From contig DIYZ01000084.1 in assembly GCA_002427845.1 (NCBI GenBank), positions 36,055 through 78,987 on the forward strand: 42,933 bases of DNA, written 5' to 3'. The position numbers and the translations under genes were made by a program. Source of the stretch: Chloracidobacterium sp. UBA6041 (lineage in GTDB: Bacteria > Acidobacteriota > Blastocatellia > Pyrinomonadales > Pyrinomonadaceae). Numbering within the stretch: position 1 is the first letter of the stretch; every line of letters begins with the position of its first letter. The notes under the pieces are model-generated. The model saw only the letters and a program-made list of their open reading frames with translations. It was not told the DNA's origin and did no database searches. This document shows, one piece after another, positions 8,316 to 16,576 of this stretch.

Positions 8316-8615
8316 ATGACCTATGTAGTTGTTGAGTTGTGCGTTGATTGCAAATATACCGACTGTGCTGCCGTGTGCCCGGTCGAAGCATTTCATGAGC
8401 TGCCTGACCGTCTCTACATCAATGCCGATACCTGCATCGATTGCGATGCGTGCGTGCCGGAGTGTCCGGTAGAAGCAATATTCGCCGACACGAACGTGCC
8501 TGAAAACTACGCTCACTGGACGCAGATCAATATTGACGAAGCTCCGAATTATCCGGTGATCAGCGCAAAGATTCCGGCGCTGCATGGTCCAACCTGCACT
8601 GGTCCGGAAGAGTAA
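8316..8615 (+). CDS. fdxA: 7Fe ferredoxin ([3Fe-4S][4Fe-4S], FdxA-type)
   Basis: The protein has 99 residues. The cysteine pattern matches the seven-iron FdxA family: Cys9, Cys17 and Cys50 for the [3Fe-4S] cluster, and Cys21, Cys40, Cys43 and Cys46 for the [4Fe-4S] cluster. Cys12 is an additional cysteine. Motifs seen are CVDCKYTDCAAVCPVEAF and TCIDCDACVPECPVEAI. The C-terminal extension (NYAHWTQINIDEAPNYPVI) is the usual FdxA tail. It is a cytoplasmic low-potential electron carrier whose partner is not apparent from the neighbours. The gene has its own candidate promoter and a downstream hairpin terminator, so it is probably monocistronic. Confidence 0.95.
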   Translation: MTYVVVELCVDCKYTDCAAVCPVEAFHELPDRLYINADTCIDCDACVPECPVEAIFADTNVPENYAHWTQINIDEAPNYPVISAKIPALHGPTCTGPEE

Positions 8616-8647
8616 ACGCCACCCAGACCTGATCACGGGATTATTCA

Positions 8648-8684
8648 GAAGCGGGCCGGCAAATGCTTGGCTCGCTTCTTTGAT
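8648..8684 (+). terminator. Putative intrinsic terminator after the ferredoxin gene
   Basis: GAAGCGGGCC (8648-8657) can pair with GGCTCGCTTC (8669-8678), giving a 10-bp stem with one G-T wobble. A short T run (TTT) follows. It lies 33 bases after the ferredoxin stop. The T-tract is short, so efficiency is uncertain. Confidence 0.5.
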
Positions 8685-8752
8685 CTAAAGCAAGGTAGAC
8701 CATTCCCCGGCAGCTTCGCGCTTGATCAGGTCCTTGATACAATCCACTCATC

Positions 8753-9310
8753 ATGAAGTCGGTTCTTGCCTTCATCGCGATTTGTTTCCTCAGCTCATTC
8801 GCCTGCGCGCAGTCCGGACGCCGGGCAAAAGAGGTTGGCACTCCGGTGCCTGTTCCCGAACAGGAAGTGAATGAACCTAAGCCAAAGCCCCCATCCCAGG
8901 ATGAAGCGGCTCCAGTGACAGCAGAAAAGAACCAGGACTATCGCTGCTCCGAGGATGGAAGTCTCGCCAGAATTCTCGATACAGACACACCCGGCGAGCG
9001 AGTCCTTTCCAGCAAAGAAGTGGATACACGACTGGTGATAACTGCCAAGCCCAAGCCGTCATACACGAAAGAAGCTCGCCGCAACGGTATCGAGGGGTTC
9101 GTTGTTCTGAAAGTTCTGTTTTCGGGCGATGGTAAATTTTCGCGCCTAAGAGTTACGAAAGGACTTCCTGCCGGTTTGACGGAAAACGCGATTCGCGCCG
9201 CCTGCAAGATAGAGTTTAAGCCGGCAATAAAAGACGGCAAACCTGTCTCGCAATGGCTAACGGTTGAGTACGTGTTTCGTCTGGCTGACTCCTCGATCTT
9301 TAGTCCGTGA
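8753..9310 (+). CDS. Secreted TonB C-terminal domain protein
   Basis: The protein has 185 residues. It begins with a cleavable signal peptide (MKSVLAFIAICFLSSFACAQ) rather than the long N-terminal membrane anchor of a true TonB. A Pro/Glu/Lys-rich linker follows (about 28-55), and then a TonB C-terminal fold at about 95-182, recognised by PSYTKEARRNGIEGFVVLKVLF, LRVTKGLPAGLTENAIRAA and FKPAIKDGKPVSQWLTVEYVF. With no membrane anchor and no ExbB/ExbD genes nearby, it is unlikely to be an energy transducer. It is more likely a periplasmic protein using the domain for peptidoglycan or protein binding (inference). Confidence 0.85.
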   Translation: MKSVLAFIAICFLSSFACAQSGRRAKEVGTPVPVPEQEVNEPKPKPPSQDEAAPVTAEKNQDYRCSEDGSLARILDTDTPGERVLSSKEVDTRLVITAKPKPSYTKEARRNGIEGFVVLKVLFSGDGKFSRLRVTKGLPAGLTENAIRAACKIEFKPAIKDGKPVSQWLTVEYVFRLADSSIFSP

Positions 9311-9374
9311 TTTCCGCGAAGGACATTAGCAAGTGAAAACCCGGTCACTCCCAATCATTACGATCGGAATTGCC

Positions 9375-9524
9375 ATGAAGCGTTCTGCTCTTTACCTCGC
9401 CATCGTTTTCTATTTACTGGCGGCTTTCCCTGGTCAGGCCCCGGTATCTGCAAAAGACACGTGGACCAGCGTGCGCTCGAAGAATTTCCTGCAAGGAGGG
9501 ACAGCGGGTCACTCAGATGGGTAA
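9375..9524 (+). pseudogene. 5' remnant of a secreted DUF1570/TPR-type protein gene
   Basis: From ATG 9375 the frame encodes a clear signal peptide (MKRSALYLAIVFYLLAAF, ending near SA-KD) followed by DTWTSVRSKNF. This is how mature secreted DUF1570/tetratricopeptide-type proteins of this lineage begin; that match is from memory of the family. The next codons (LQGGTAGHSDG) no longer resemble the family and a stop follows at 9522. A dispersed repeat begins some 45 bases further on. The coding body is therefore missing, leaving only the leader of a once much longer gene. An in-frame upstream GTG at 9333 exists but would only add residues before the signal peptide. Confidence 0.6.
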
Positions 9525-9568
9525 ATTCCTGGAACAGATGTCCGCGAATGTGCCAATGGAGCAGGCCG

Positions 9569-9615
9569 TATCCGCGTGAATCCGCGTTTATCTGTGGCCA
9601 ATTCTTCTTCTGCAA
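9569..9615 (+). repeat. Dispersed intergenic repeat, family A (single arm)
   Basis: The sequence TCCGCGTTTATCTGTGGCC followed by AATTCTTCTT matches the right arms of the repeats at 10470-10505 and 24823-24890. It lies directly downstream of the truncated secreted-protein gene. Only one arm is recognisable. Confidence 0.7.
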
Positions 9616-9730
9616 CTTGAAGGTCACATTCCTGTGTAACGGCTTGCGCGGTGCAATCCGCTTCGCCAGGGCCGAAGGCGGATTATATCGTCGCTGAAGT
9701 TATATGGCATGATTAAACCCCGGCTGGTAA

Positions 9731-9845
9731 AACAAACTTTAGTTTGCAAGCGTTGAATTATTCGTAACGCAAACTGTTAGTTTGCGGCGGTTGGATTCTT
9801 CGCCTTAAGCCGAGAACTCGAGCGCAAGCCAACAGTTCGTGTTAC
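9731..9845. repeat. Palindromic intergenic element, family B (AACGCAAACTG type)
   Basis: Inverted pairs AACAAACTTTAGTTTG and GTAACGCAAACTGTTAGTTTGCG occur at about 9731-9785. A decayed partner, GCGCAAGCCAACAG...GTTAC, occurs at about 9822-9845. A second copy of the same design lies at 33614-33664. The element ends immediately before the ATG at 9846, which weakens that codon as the natural start of the acetyltransferase. Confidence 0.7.
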
Positions 9846-9872
9846 ATGATTCCGAGCCGAAAGGAGTTTGCC

Positions 9873-10343
9873 TTGATTACCTGTCGCAAGATGACCGCCG
9901 CCGATGTCACCGAAGCATTTGAGATGCTGCGCGTGTTTCTAAATGAAGATGAACACTATCTCGCCAGCAGCAAAGCTTACGGCGATCGCGGATTTCAGGG
10001 ACTAAACGATGCGCTCGATCTCTTTCTCGAGCAACCCGAGCTGGGCTTTGTGTGGTTGGCTTATGACGGGAAGGGCGCCGCGGGAGTTTGCGTAATCTGC
10101 TATGCAATCTCTACCTCGATGGGCGCGGTGGTTGCGAAGCTCGACGACGTTTCAGTCAAAGCGGATCGGCGTGGCCAGGGAATCGGCACAACTCTTTTGG
10201 AACAACTGAAAGAACAACTTAAAAAAGAGGCAGTGACCCGCATCGACGTCGGCGTACACCTCGAGAATCCGGAAGCAAGAAGATTTTACGAACGGCTGGG
10301 CTTCGTAGCATTGAATGAAGAGCGGTTGGCCTGCGTGATCTAA
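9873..10343 (+). CDS. GNAT-family N-acetyltransferase
   Basis: The TTG at 9873 is preferred because AAGGAG (9861-9866) sits six bases upstream. An in-frame ATG at 9846 lacks a ribosome-binding site and abuts a repeat. The protein is about 156 residues from TTG. The GNAT fold is shown by the acceptor-side start (ITCRKMTAADVTEAFEMLRVF), the beta4 strand KLDDVSVKADRRGQGIG with the acetyl-CoA pyrophosphate-binding R-R-x-x-G-x-G loop, and the C-terminal NPEARRFYERLGFVAL. It is a cytoplasmic acetyl-CoA-dependent transferase with unknown acceptor. It is convergent with the M20 peptidase gene. Confidence 0.88.
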   Translation: MITCRKMTAADVTEAFEMLRVFLNEDEHYLASSKAYGDRGFQGLNDALDLFLEQPELGFVWLAYDGKGAAGVCVICYAISTSMGAVVAKLDDVSVKADRRGQGIGTTLLEQLKEQLKKEAVTRIDVGVHLENPEARRFYERLGFVALNEERLACVI

Positions 10344-10360
10344 TTGCTTGTCAGGAAAAT

Positions 10361-10505
10361 CAGCCGCGGATTCGCGCGGATAAACGCGGATCGGAAAAGC
10401 CAAATCAAATTCGCGGGCCGAGCGAAAGACAAGGAGCGTGTTAGTGAAGACCCTATTTTGATCTGTTCAGATCCGCGTTTATCCGCGTAAATCAGCGGCC
10501 AATTC
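10361..10505. repeat. Dispersed intergenic repeat, family A (inverted pair)
   Basis: The left arm CCGCGGATTCGCGCGGATAA (from 10364) continues ACGCGGATC. The right arm GATCCGCGTTTATCCGCG (from 10470) continues TAAATCAGCGGCC. They form a long imperfect inverted repeat around about 75 unique bases. It sits between the convergent acetyltransferase and M20 peptidase genes and could fold in either transcript, acting as a two-way terminator (inference). Confidence 0.75.
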
Positions 10506-10520
10506 TTGCTCCGATCGAAA

Positions 10521-11906
10521 TCATTGCCGGCCCAGGTTGGCAATCTCTTCGAAGTATTTCGCAAATGCTACCATGCCGCCTGATGCCTGCTGCCAATCAA
10601 AATTTTCATTCGGCGCGTGATAGCCATGTTCGGGCAGCGACAAGCCGAGAAACAAGACTGGACACTTCAAGACTGCTTCAATACTCGTCATCGCTCCGAT
10701 CGTGCCCCCATCGCGCACAAACACTGCGTCGCGCTCAAACGCAAACTTGACCGCCTGCTTCAACAACCCCGGCAGCGGACCGTCCATCGGAGTAAGAAAC
10801 GCGGGAGCTGCGTGCTCAAACTGCATCTTCACATCGGGGTTCTTCTGCTTTACCGCCGCCTCAATCAGTTTCCTGATCTTTTCCGGATCCTGTCCGGGTA
10901 CCAGTCGGCAAGAGGCTTTAACTTCCGCGCGCGGCGGCACGATCGATTTGAGTCCCGGCCCCTGATAACCACCCACCAATCCATGTATTTCCAATGTTGG
11001 CGCGCCCCAGATCCTTTTCATCACTTCCAGCGAATCCTCCGTGCGCATGAGTTTTAAGTGGTGCGCCTGCTTGAATCCGCTCGCCGTAAAGCCGGAGTTG
11101 GCCCAATCGTTTAACTCGGCCTCTGATGGCGGTATCACATCGTCGTAAAAGCCATTGATCAGGACCGTGCCGGTTGTGGGGTCATAGATGTCGCAAACAA
11201 CTTTCATCAACTCTGCGATCGGGTTGCGAGCTACACCGCCAACTTCGCCTGAATGCGTATCGGTGGTGCCTGTTTCCAAAGTCAGCAGAAATCCGAGCAG
11301 TCCGCGTAACCCGGCGGAACAGGCTGGACGCTCTCTTGATACCCAGACCGTGTCTGAGACGACCACCGAATCCGTGCGCAGGTCTGCAACGGCCTTCGAA
11401 ATGATCTTTTCAAAATTCGGCGACCCAATCTCTTCTTCAAATTCCCAGAGAAAGCGAATGTTGATAGGCACGCCCGCCTCTTTCGCGGCGCGAGCGCCGT
11501 AAAGAGCCGCGAGCGCGGGCCCTTTATCGTCAGTTGTGCCGCGGCCAAAATAGCTGTCGCCCTTCTTCGCCATCACGAAAGGTTCCGTGTCCCAGGGTTC
11601 CGTTTCCTTCGACGCCGGCTGCACGTCCATGTGATTGTAGACGGTCACGGTTGGCAAGTTTTTGTCTGCGCCAAAAACACCATGCACAGTTGGGTTGCCA
11701 TTGGCGACTTCATATATCTCGACGTTGCCGCCGAATCGACGCAGCGTTTCAACCGTTAAGTCGACGCCTTTGCGAATGTCTTCCGCGTAAGCAGGATCGC
11801 AGGACACGGTGGGGGTTTCCACGAAACGCTTCAGCAGAGCTTCGTATTCGTCGCGGTGATCCTCGGCAAAGGAGAAAAGTTGATCTCGATCAAGCGCGTT
11901 CGCCAT
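10521..11906 (-). CDS. M20-family dipeptidase (CNDP/ArgE/DapE-like metallopeptidase)
   Basis: The protein has 461 residues, the usual size for M20 dipeptidases with a lid domain. The dizinc site is recognisable: His92 and Asp94 in VYNHMDVQPA, bridging Asp near 127 in RGTTDDKGPALA, the catalytic Glu pair near 161 in EFEEEIGSPNF, a further ligand Asp in VVVSDTVWVS, and the last His in LPEHGYHAPNENF. The central dimerisation domain contains DTHSGEVGGVARNP. It probably hydrolyses dipeptides or acylated amino acids in the cytoplasm, as no signal peptide is present. GGAGG lies about 10 bases before the ATG at 11906. Confidence 0.93.
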   Translation of the reverse strand: MANALDRDQLFSFAEDHRDEYEALLKRFVETPTVSCDPAYAEDIRKGVDLTVETLRRFGGNVEIYEVANGNPTVHGVFGADKNLPTVTVYNHMDVQPASKETEPWDTEPFVMAKKGDSYFGRGTTDDKGPALAALYGARAAKEAGVPINIRFLWEFEEEIGSPNFEKIISKAVADLRTDSVVVSDTVWVSRERPACSAGLRGLLGFLLTLETGTTDTHSGEVGGVARNPIAELMKVVCDIYDPTTGTVLINGFYDDVIPPSEAELNDWANSGFTASGFKQAHHLKLMRTEDSLEVMKRIWGAPTLEIHGLVGGYQGPGLKSIVPPRAEVKASCRLVPGQDPEKIRKLIEAAVKQKNPDVKMQFEHAAPAFLTPMDGPLPGLLKQAVKFAFERDAVFVRDGGTIGAMTSIEAVLKCPVLFLGLSLPEHGYHAPNENFDWQQASGGMVAFAKYFEEIANLGRQ

Positions 11907-12386
11907 TCTGGGAAATCCTCCGGTTCGGAATAGTTAAAAGCGGTTGCCAGACATTCGCGTCGGTCCAGGCAAAAGTACCGATTGCGGAAATTTGTCCTGC
12001 CAATCATTCGGCTCACCAATCGCGAAATCCTGGTTTCGGCAGCTAGTGTAATCAAGATAGGCATCAAAACCCTAAAACAAACTGGAAATGTTCGAACGTT
12101 TGGGAAGGTAGAGGGCAACGTTTTTCAAAGCTAAACTCACTAACTCCAGAGAACCGAGCGGCACTTTTTCGTCGAATTTTCATCCGCCTGCATGAAATTC
12201 CCGCAGTATTCTGACCAATGGGGAAGGCTTTTCATTTCGCTGAAAAGAATTAGCGAAGCTACCGGCCTGCGCACACTTTCAGCGGGGTTGGTTCTTCGTG
12301 TTATTCTGGCTGCCCCGCTTTCGCCTGGCAGGCTCGCGAGGCGCGTAATATTATCGGGTTCGGAACCAGGACATTAGGAGGCTTTC
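11907..12386. other. Divergent intergenic region (M20 peptidase / S41 protease)
   Basis: These 480 bases lie between divergent genes. Short frames here (for example 12192-12377 on +) lack a convincing ribosome-binding site and protein-like composition. The only clear signal is AGGAGG (12376-12381) before the S41 start. No repeat from the local families and no structured RNA was recognised. Confidence 0.5.
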
Positions 12387-14099
12387 GTGAGAACAAGATT
12401 TTACCTTCCGGCTGCCATGTTGATTCTTCTGGCGCTTTATGTGCCGGCAATTACTTATTCACAACAGAACGGTTCCGCGCGCCGGCAAACCAGCTCATCA
12501 CCCGCAGATCCGCCCGTCGCGAAGGCTGCAACGAGTTCTGGAGCAGGCAGCACCACCGCAGCAGTGAAGAGCGATCTGGCAGAGGCGCTATCGGTAATTC
12601 AGGAAAATTATATCGACGGTAAGAAGCTCGATTACAACAATATCTTCAAATCATCCATTAGCGGGATGTTAAGCGTCCTCGACCCGCATTCGACCTATTT
12701 CGATGCCGCTGACTTCGCTGCCTTCAAGACCGAACAGCGTTCCGAATATTTTGGTATCGGCGCAACTATTGGTGACCTGCGCGAGGGCGATCAAATTAAT
12801 ACTTACATTCGTGCCACCTTCGAAGATTCGCCTGCCGCGCGTGCGGGGCTGCGTTATGGCGACAAGATAACTGCTGTTGACGGACAGTCGATGAAGGGCA
12901 AGACGTTTTCCGAAGTCCGCAAGTTTTTGTTGGGAGCGCGCGGCACTGTTGTCAAAGTCACTGTCGAGCACAACGCTACCGGACAAAGTGAAACCGTCAC
13001 TATCACTCGCGATGCGGTATCGCTGCCGTCGATTCCGCAGGCCTACATGGTCCGCCCCGGGGTTGGTTACATAGCGATGACCGGGGGATTCAACTATACG
13101 ACTGCGGATGAGTTTCAGGCTGCGCTCGCGGATCTTCATTCCAGGGGTATGACCACTTTGGTTCTTGACCTGCGCGGAAACCGTGGCGGCCTTTTGATCC
13201 AGGCGGTGAAGGTTGCTAATACGTTTCTGCAACGTGACCAGTTGATCGTTACGCAAAAAGGGAGAATGCGGGGAAGCGTTGACACCTTCGTCGCGCAAAA
13301 CGACTCGCCGGATCCGATTCCTTTAGTTGTGCTGGTGAATAACGACACCGCTTCCGCCGCCGAAATATTGGCGGGCGCTTTGCAGGATCATGATCGGGCA
13401 TTAATCGTTGGCGAAAATACGTTCGGCAAAGGATTGGTGCAGTTACCGATGCAACTCGAATACGATTCGGCGCTGCTCTTAACTATCGCCAAATACTTTA
13501 CGCCTTCCGGACGCCTGATCCAGCGTGACTACTCCAACTCGGGTTTCTACGACTACTACACGCACGGCGGATTGTCAGCCACTAAAGACTCAACGCCACC
13601 TCAACCCACCGGACCGGAGAGCCACACCGATATCGGTCGTGCCGTGTACGGCGGCGGCGGTATCGCACCAGACGAGTTGGCTAAGCCCGAAAAGGCTACG
13701 CTTGCCGAGGGCCGTCTGGTGGATTCACTTTTTGCTTTCTCGCTGGAGTTAACGACGGGACGCGTAGCAGGTTTTGAAAAATACAAAGTGCAGCTGCCAA
13801 TTGAGTTTAACCACGACCTTCAAGCCACAGACTTTCCTGTGACTGATGCGTTATTCAAGGAATTGAAGCGTTTCGTAACCGCCAAACCGATATTTAAAGT
13901 GACTCCGGAACAGTTGGATCGATCCCGCTCGTTTGTCGAACGGCAACTGCGTTTTGATCTCGCGACGGCCGCCTATGGATCGATGGCCGCGTTGCAAGTG
14001 TTCAATGAAAGCGACCCGCAAATCGCCCGCGCGGTAGATGTATTGCCGCGGGCGCGCGAGTTGGCGCTGGCAGCGAGGCGCGCGCGAGCACGTTCTTAA
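12387..14099 (+). CDS. S41-family C-terminal processing protease (Ctp-like) with PDZ domain
   Basis: The start is GTG 12387 with AGGAGG five bases upstream. The protein has 570 residues. A signal peptide (1-25) is followed by a Ser/Ala/Pro-rich linker. The N-terminal Ctp segment (LSVIQENYIDGKKLDYNNIF, then SGMLSVLDPHSTYFDA) leads to a PDZ domain at about 115-200 (YFGIGATIGDLREGD, SPAARAGLRYGDKITAVDG) and the S41 core. Catalytic Ser323 lies in NDTASAAEILAGAL and Lys348 in TFGKGLVQLP. Their 25-residue spacing is that of CtpA/Tsp enzymes. The substrate-loop motif LDLRGNRGG is intact. It is a periplasmic serine/lysine protease, probably trimming envelope proteins. The roughly 150-residue C-terminal region is less conserved. 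Confidence 0.95.
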   Translation: MRTRFYLPAAMLILLALYVPAITYSQQNGSARRQTSSSPADPPVAKAATSSGAGSTTAAVKSDLAEALSVIQENYIDGKKLDYNNIFKSSISGMLSVLDPHSTYFDAADFAAFKTEQRSEYFGIGATIGDLREGDQINTYIRATFEDSPAARAGLRYGDKITAVDGQSMKGKTFSEVRKFLLGARGTVVKVTVEHNATGQSETVTITRDAVSLPSIPQAYMVRPGVGYIAMTGGFNYTTADEFQAALADLHSRGMTTLVLDLRGNRGGLLIQAVKVANTFLQRDQLIVTQKGRMRGSVDTFVAQNDSPDPIPLVVLVNNDTASAAEILAGALQDHDRALIVGENTFGKGLVQLPMQLEYDSALLLTIAKYFTPSGRLIQRDYSNSGFYDYYTHGGLSATKDSTPPQPTGPESHTDIGRAVYGGGGIAPDELAKPEKATLAEGRLVDSLFAFSLELTTGRVAGFEKYKVQLPIEFNHDLQATDFPVTDALFKELKRFVTAKPIFKVTPEQLDRSRSFVERQLRFDLATAAYGSMAALQVFNESDPQIARAVDVLPRARELALAARRARARS

Positions 14100-14105
14100 A
14101 ACTAA

Positions 14106-14176
14106 GTAGGACAGGCATTCTTGCCTGTCGCGTCGTTGTTCTTCCAAACGACGACAGACAAGAATGTCTGTCCTAC
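14106..14176. repeat. Palindromic intergenic element, family C (TAGGACAGGCATTC type)
   Basis: The left arm GTAGGACAGGCATTCTTGCC and right arm GACAAGAATGTCTGTCCTAC form an inverted pair. Each arm is itself partly self-complementary. It lies between convergent genes, and the TAG at its right edge (complement of 14173-14175) is the stop codon of the quinone oxidoreductase. A second copy is at 20730-20820. Confidence 0.85.
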
Positions 14177-15162
14177 AGCAACAACACTATTTTGCCAAAG
14201 CTTTCGTTCGATTCCATGCGAGCGTGCGCTTCGCGAATCTCTTCCATCTTATAGACTCGATCAACCACCGGCCGGATTGTTCCCTCTGCCAACAGCGGCA
14301 CTACATGGTTGGCGAACAGACGCGTGGCTGTGGCCTTTTCTTCCGCCGAGCGCGCCCGTAGCACCGTGCCGACGATCGTTAATCGTTTTCGCATTACCAT
14401 ACTGAAATCCAGCGTCGCTTGCGCGCCGGCAGTTGTTCCCACCAGAACCAATCGTCCTTTGGTCGCCAGGGCTGCGAGATTTGCCTCCAGGTATTTTGCG
14501 CCCACCAGGTCCACGATGACGTTAACGCCACGGCCGCTGGTCCACTCCTGAACGGCGGCGGCAAACACTCGCGCGTCATCATTCACTACGATGGCATTAC
14601 TAAAACCGTATTCCTTCGCGCGCTCCAATTTGTCGGCAGTGCGAGAAGTTCCAAACGCTTTCGCACCGGCGGCGCGTGTGAGTTGTGCAGCCGCTGTTCC
14701 CACTCCTGAGCCGGCCGCATGGACCAACATCGTTTCGCCCGGCCTGAGTCCAGCCCGCGTGAACAACGCATCGTGAGCAGTTATGAAAACTTCAGGCACC
14801 GCTGCGGCTTCCGCCCAGTCAAGATTTGCGGGAATCTCTGCCAGATGATTCTCAGGCACGACCACGTATTCGGCCTGCGCGCCGCCTGCGGTTATCCCAA
14901 AGACGCGCTGGCCTCGTTTCCAGAAACCCACTTCCGCGCCAATATCATCAACTTCTCCGGCAAACTCCAGGCCGGGAATATTCTGCGGATAACCCGGCGG
15001 TGCAGGGTAATGGCCCAAACGCTGCAACACGTCAGCGCGATTCAGGCCGGCCGCGCGCACGCGTACGCGCACGCGATCCGCTACCGGTCGCGCCGGCGTT
15101 TCGGTTTCGCGGATTTCCAGCACTTCGCTGCCGCCGTGAGCGGTGATTGTTACTGCTTTCAT
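14173..15162 (-). CDS. NAD(P)H:quinone oxidoreductase-like zinc-type alcohol dehydrogenase homologue (PIG3/QOR)
   Basis: The protein has 329 residues from the ATG at 15162 (MKAVTITAHGGSEVLEIRE). An in-frame start 14 codons further upstream adds residues not typical of the family. The MDR fold is shown by the N-terminal GroES-like domain (LNRADVLQRLGHYPAPPGYP, PGLEFAGEVDDIG), the Rossmann motif LVHAAGSGVGTAAAQLTRAAGA, and DLVGAKYLEANLAALATKGRLVLVG. It lacks the zinc-ligand cysteines, which fits the PIG3/quinone oxidoreductase group using NADPH. The product is cytoplasmic. The stop codon lies inside an intergenic repeat. Confidence 0.93.
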   Translation of the reverse strand: MKAVTITAHGGSEVLEIRETETPARPVADRVRVRVRAAGLNRADVLQRLGHYPAPPGYPQNIPGLEFAGEVDDIGAEVGFWKRGQRVFGITAGGAQAEYVVVPENHLAEIPANLDWAEAAAVPEVFITAHDALFTRAGLRPGETMLVHAAGSGVGTAAAQLTRAAGAKAFGTSRTADKLERAKEYGFSNAIVVNDDARVFAAAVQEWTSGRGVNVIVDLVGAKYLEANLAALATKGRLVLVGTTAGAQATLDFSMVMRKRLTIVGTVLRARSAEEKATATRLFANHVVPLLAEGTIRPVVDRVYKMEEIREAHARMESNESFGKIVLLL

Positions 15163-15517
15163 GGAAGGGATGGTAAGGCGTAAACGGTGAACGGTAAATG
15201 GCAATCGGCTGATGTTTCTATTTGATCTTCTCTGTGCCCCTCCGTGTTGTCACTGATTGATGGTGAGCGGATCTTGGGGCTCTGCCCTCTGATGTGCGGA
15301 AGGTCTTTGACAGTCTTTGACCTTCCGAAAGCCTCTCTCTAATTCCTTGGGGCTATGCCCCAATTTAGGGGCGCAGCCTCATTGAGTCATACAAGTCGCA
15401 GCCGGTGGGCAGAGCCGCCACCGGACATTAGACGGCAGAGCCGGCGGCAATTAATTCAAGGCTCGCGATCCACGTTTACCATTTGCGATTCACCATCTAC
15501 TATTTACGTCCCCAGCC
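15163..15517. repeat. Divergent intergenic region with several short hairpins
   Basis: These 355 bases lie between divergent genes. They contain a 9-bp stem CGGAAGGTC/GACCTTCCG (15297-15305 with 15319-15327), a palindrome TTGGGGCTATGCCCCAA (about 15346-15362), and CCGGTGG paired with CCACCGG (about 15400-15425). The region reads as a mosaic of small inverted repeats, with promoters for both genes probably embedded. No coding frame or known RNA family is recognised. Confidence 0.6.
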
Positions 15518-16504
15518 ATGAAGGACAAGCTTCTAATCATCGTCAACAATGCTGCCGCCAAAGCCCGGCAAGCGTGGCCTATTGTTCGGAAACACCTCGA
15601 AGCCGGAGGCATTGACTTTGCCGCCTACGAAACTACACAGCCGGGCGACGCAACGATACAAACTCGTGCTGCACTGAAGAGTGGAGTGAACACCATCGGC
15701 GTAGTCGGTGGCGATGGCACATTGAGCGAAGCCGCCGAAGGTTTTTTTGAGTTCGGCGAAGACGTCGAAGATCTTCCTTCTCAAATTAATGTCGAAGCCT
15801 GTCTGGCAATACTTCCCGCCGGTACTGGCGATGATTTCGCTCGTAGCCAGATGGGCTGGCGAGAGCCAATGGAAAAGTGGATTGACATTCTAATTTCCCA
15901 ATGTCGTACGCGGGGCGATGCGAACGTTCGCCTGGTGGATGTACTGTACGGTCTTTGCGATGGGTATAAAGCTCCGTTCATTTGCTTAAACGCGTCCACG
16001 ATGGGAATCGGCGGCGAGACAGCTGCGCGCGTCGCGGCACAGGGAAACTTCCTGCGCAGGTTTTCCGGTGAAGCGAGGTTTGCAGCCGCGGCTGTGGCAG
16101 CTCTGGCCGGCTGGCGGGAACGACGCGTACGAGTCTCCATAGACGATCGCGAGGTTATTGAGGGTAGAATGAATCTGACGGCAGTAGCGAATGGGCTTTA
16201 CGCAGGGGGCGGCATGATGCTTTCGCCGCAAGCAAAAATTGATGACGGGAAACTGGATGTCGTGACTGCGTCTGGTTTGAGTCGCGCGGAGGTTGTGCGC
16301 GAGCTCGCGCGAATACATAAAGGCGGACATGTCGACAACCCGAAGGTGAGGATCGTGCAGGGTAAAGGCGTCAGCATCGAAACCTTCTCTCCTGAAGATG
16401 CTATGCCGATTGAAGCTGATGGAAACGTGCGCGGCCTGACACCGGTGGAATTTCGGGTTATGCCGCTAGCGCTGCGGTTTGTGGTTGGGCAAAATGAAAA
16501 ATGA
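15518..16504 (+). CDS. Diacylglycerol/lipid kinase family protein (YegS/DgkB-like)
   Basis: The protein has 328 residues. The nucleotide-binding GGDGT motif is at 64-68 (GVVGGDGTLSEAAEGF), and the second loop LPAGTGDDFARSQ is at 99-111. Both define the DAGK catalytic fold. The C-terminal beta-sandwich domain contains TAVANGLYAGGGMMLSPQAKIDDGKLDVV and ends in VEFRVMPLALRFVV. Family members phosphorylate diacylglycerol, sphingoid bases or related lipids with ATP on the cytoplasmic membrane face; the exact substrate cannot be told. The last residues (NEK) and the TGA stop are contributed by an ATGAAAAATGA-type repeat. Confidence 0.93.
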   Translation: MKDKLLIIVNNAAAKARQAWPIVRKHLEAGGIDFAAYETTQPGDATIQTRAALKSGVNTIGVVGGDGTLSEAAEGFFEFGEDVEDLPSQINVEACLAILPAGTGDDFARSQMGWREPMEKWIDILISQCRTRGDANVRLVDVLYGLCDGYKAPFICLNASTMGIGGETAARVAAQGNFLRRFSGEARFAAAAVAALAGWRERRVRVSIDDREVIEGRMNLTAVANGLYAGGGMMLSPQAKIDDGKLDVVTASGLSRAEVVRELARIHKGGHVDNPKVRIVQGKGVSIETFSPEDAMPIEADGNVRGLTPVEFRVMPLALRFVVGQNEK

Positions 16505-16576
16505 GAAATGAAAAGTGAGGAATGTAAAATTTTCTTGCTCTAGCCAATTTCCATTTTTCATTTTTCATTCTTTTCA
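16491..16576. repeat. ATGAAAAATGA-type inverted repeat between convergent genes
   Basis: AAAATGAAAAATGAGAAATG (from 16491) on the left and CATTTTTCATTTTTCATTC (from 16552) on the right are inverted copies around a short AT-rich spacer. The arms encode the final NEK and the TGA stop of both the lipid kinase (+) and RpiB (-). The hairpin, flanked by T- and A-runs, may act as a two-way terminator (inference). Confidence 0.75.

Noticed and set aside
9461..9697. 78-codon frame across the repeat downstream of the truncated gene
   Set aside because: It reads through dispersed repeat sequence and shows no conserved features.
11831..12118. 95-codon frame on the minus strand across the M20 gene start
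   Set aside because: Overlaps the conserved N-terminus of the peptidase and has no protein-like motif.
12192..12377. 61-codon open frame upstream of the S41 protease
   Set aside because: No ribosome-binding site, no recognisable protein features, and it lies in the expected promoter region of the protease gene.
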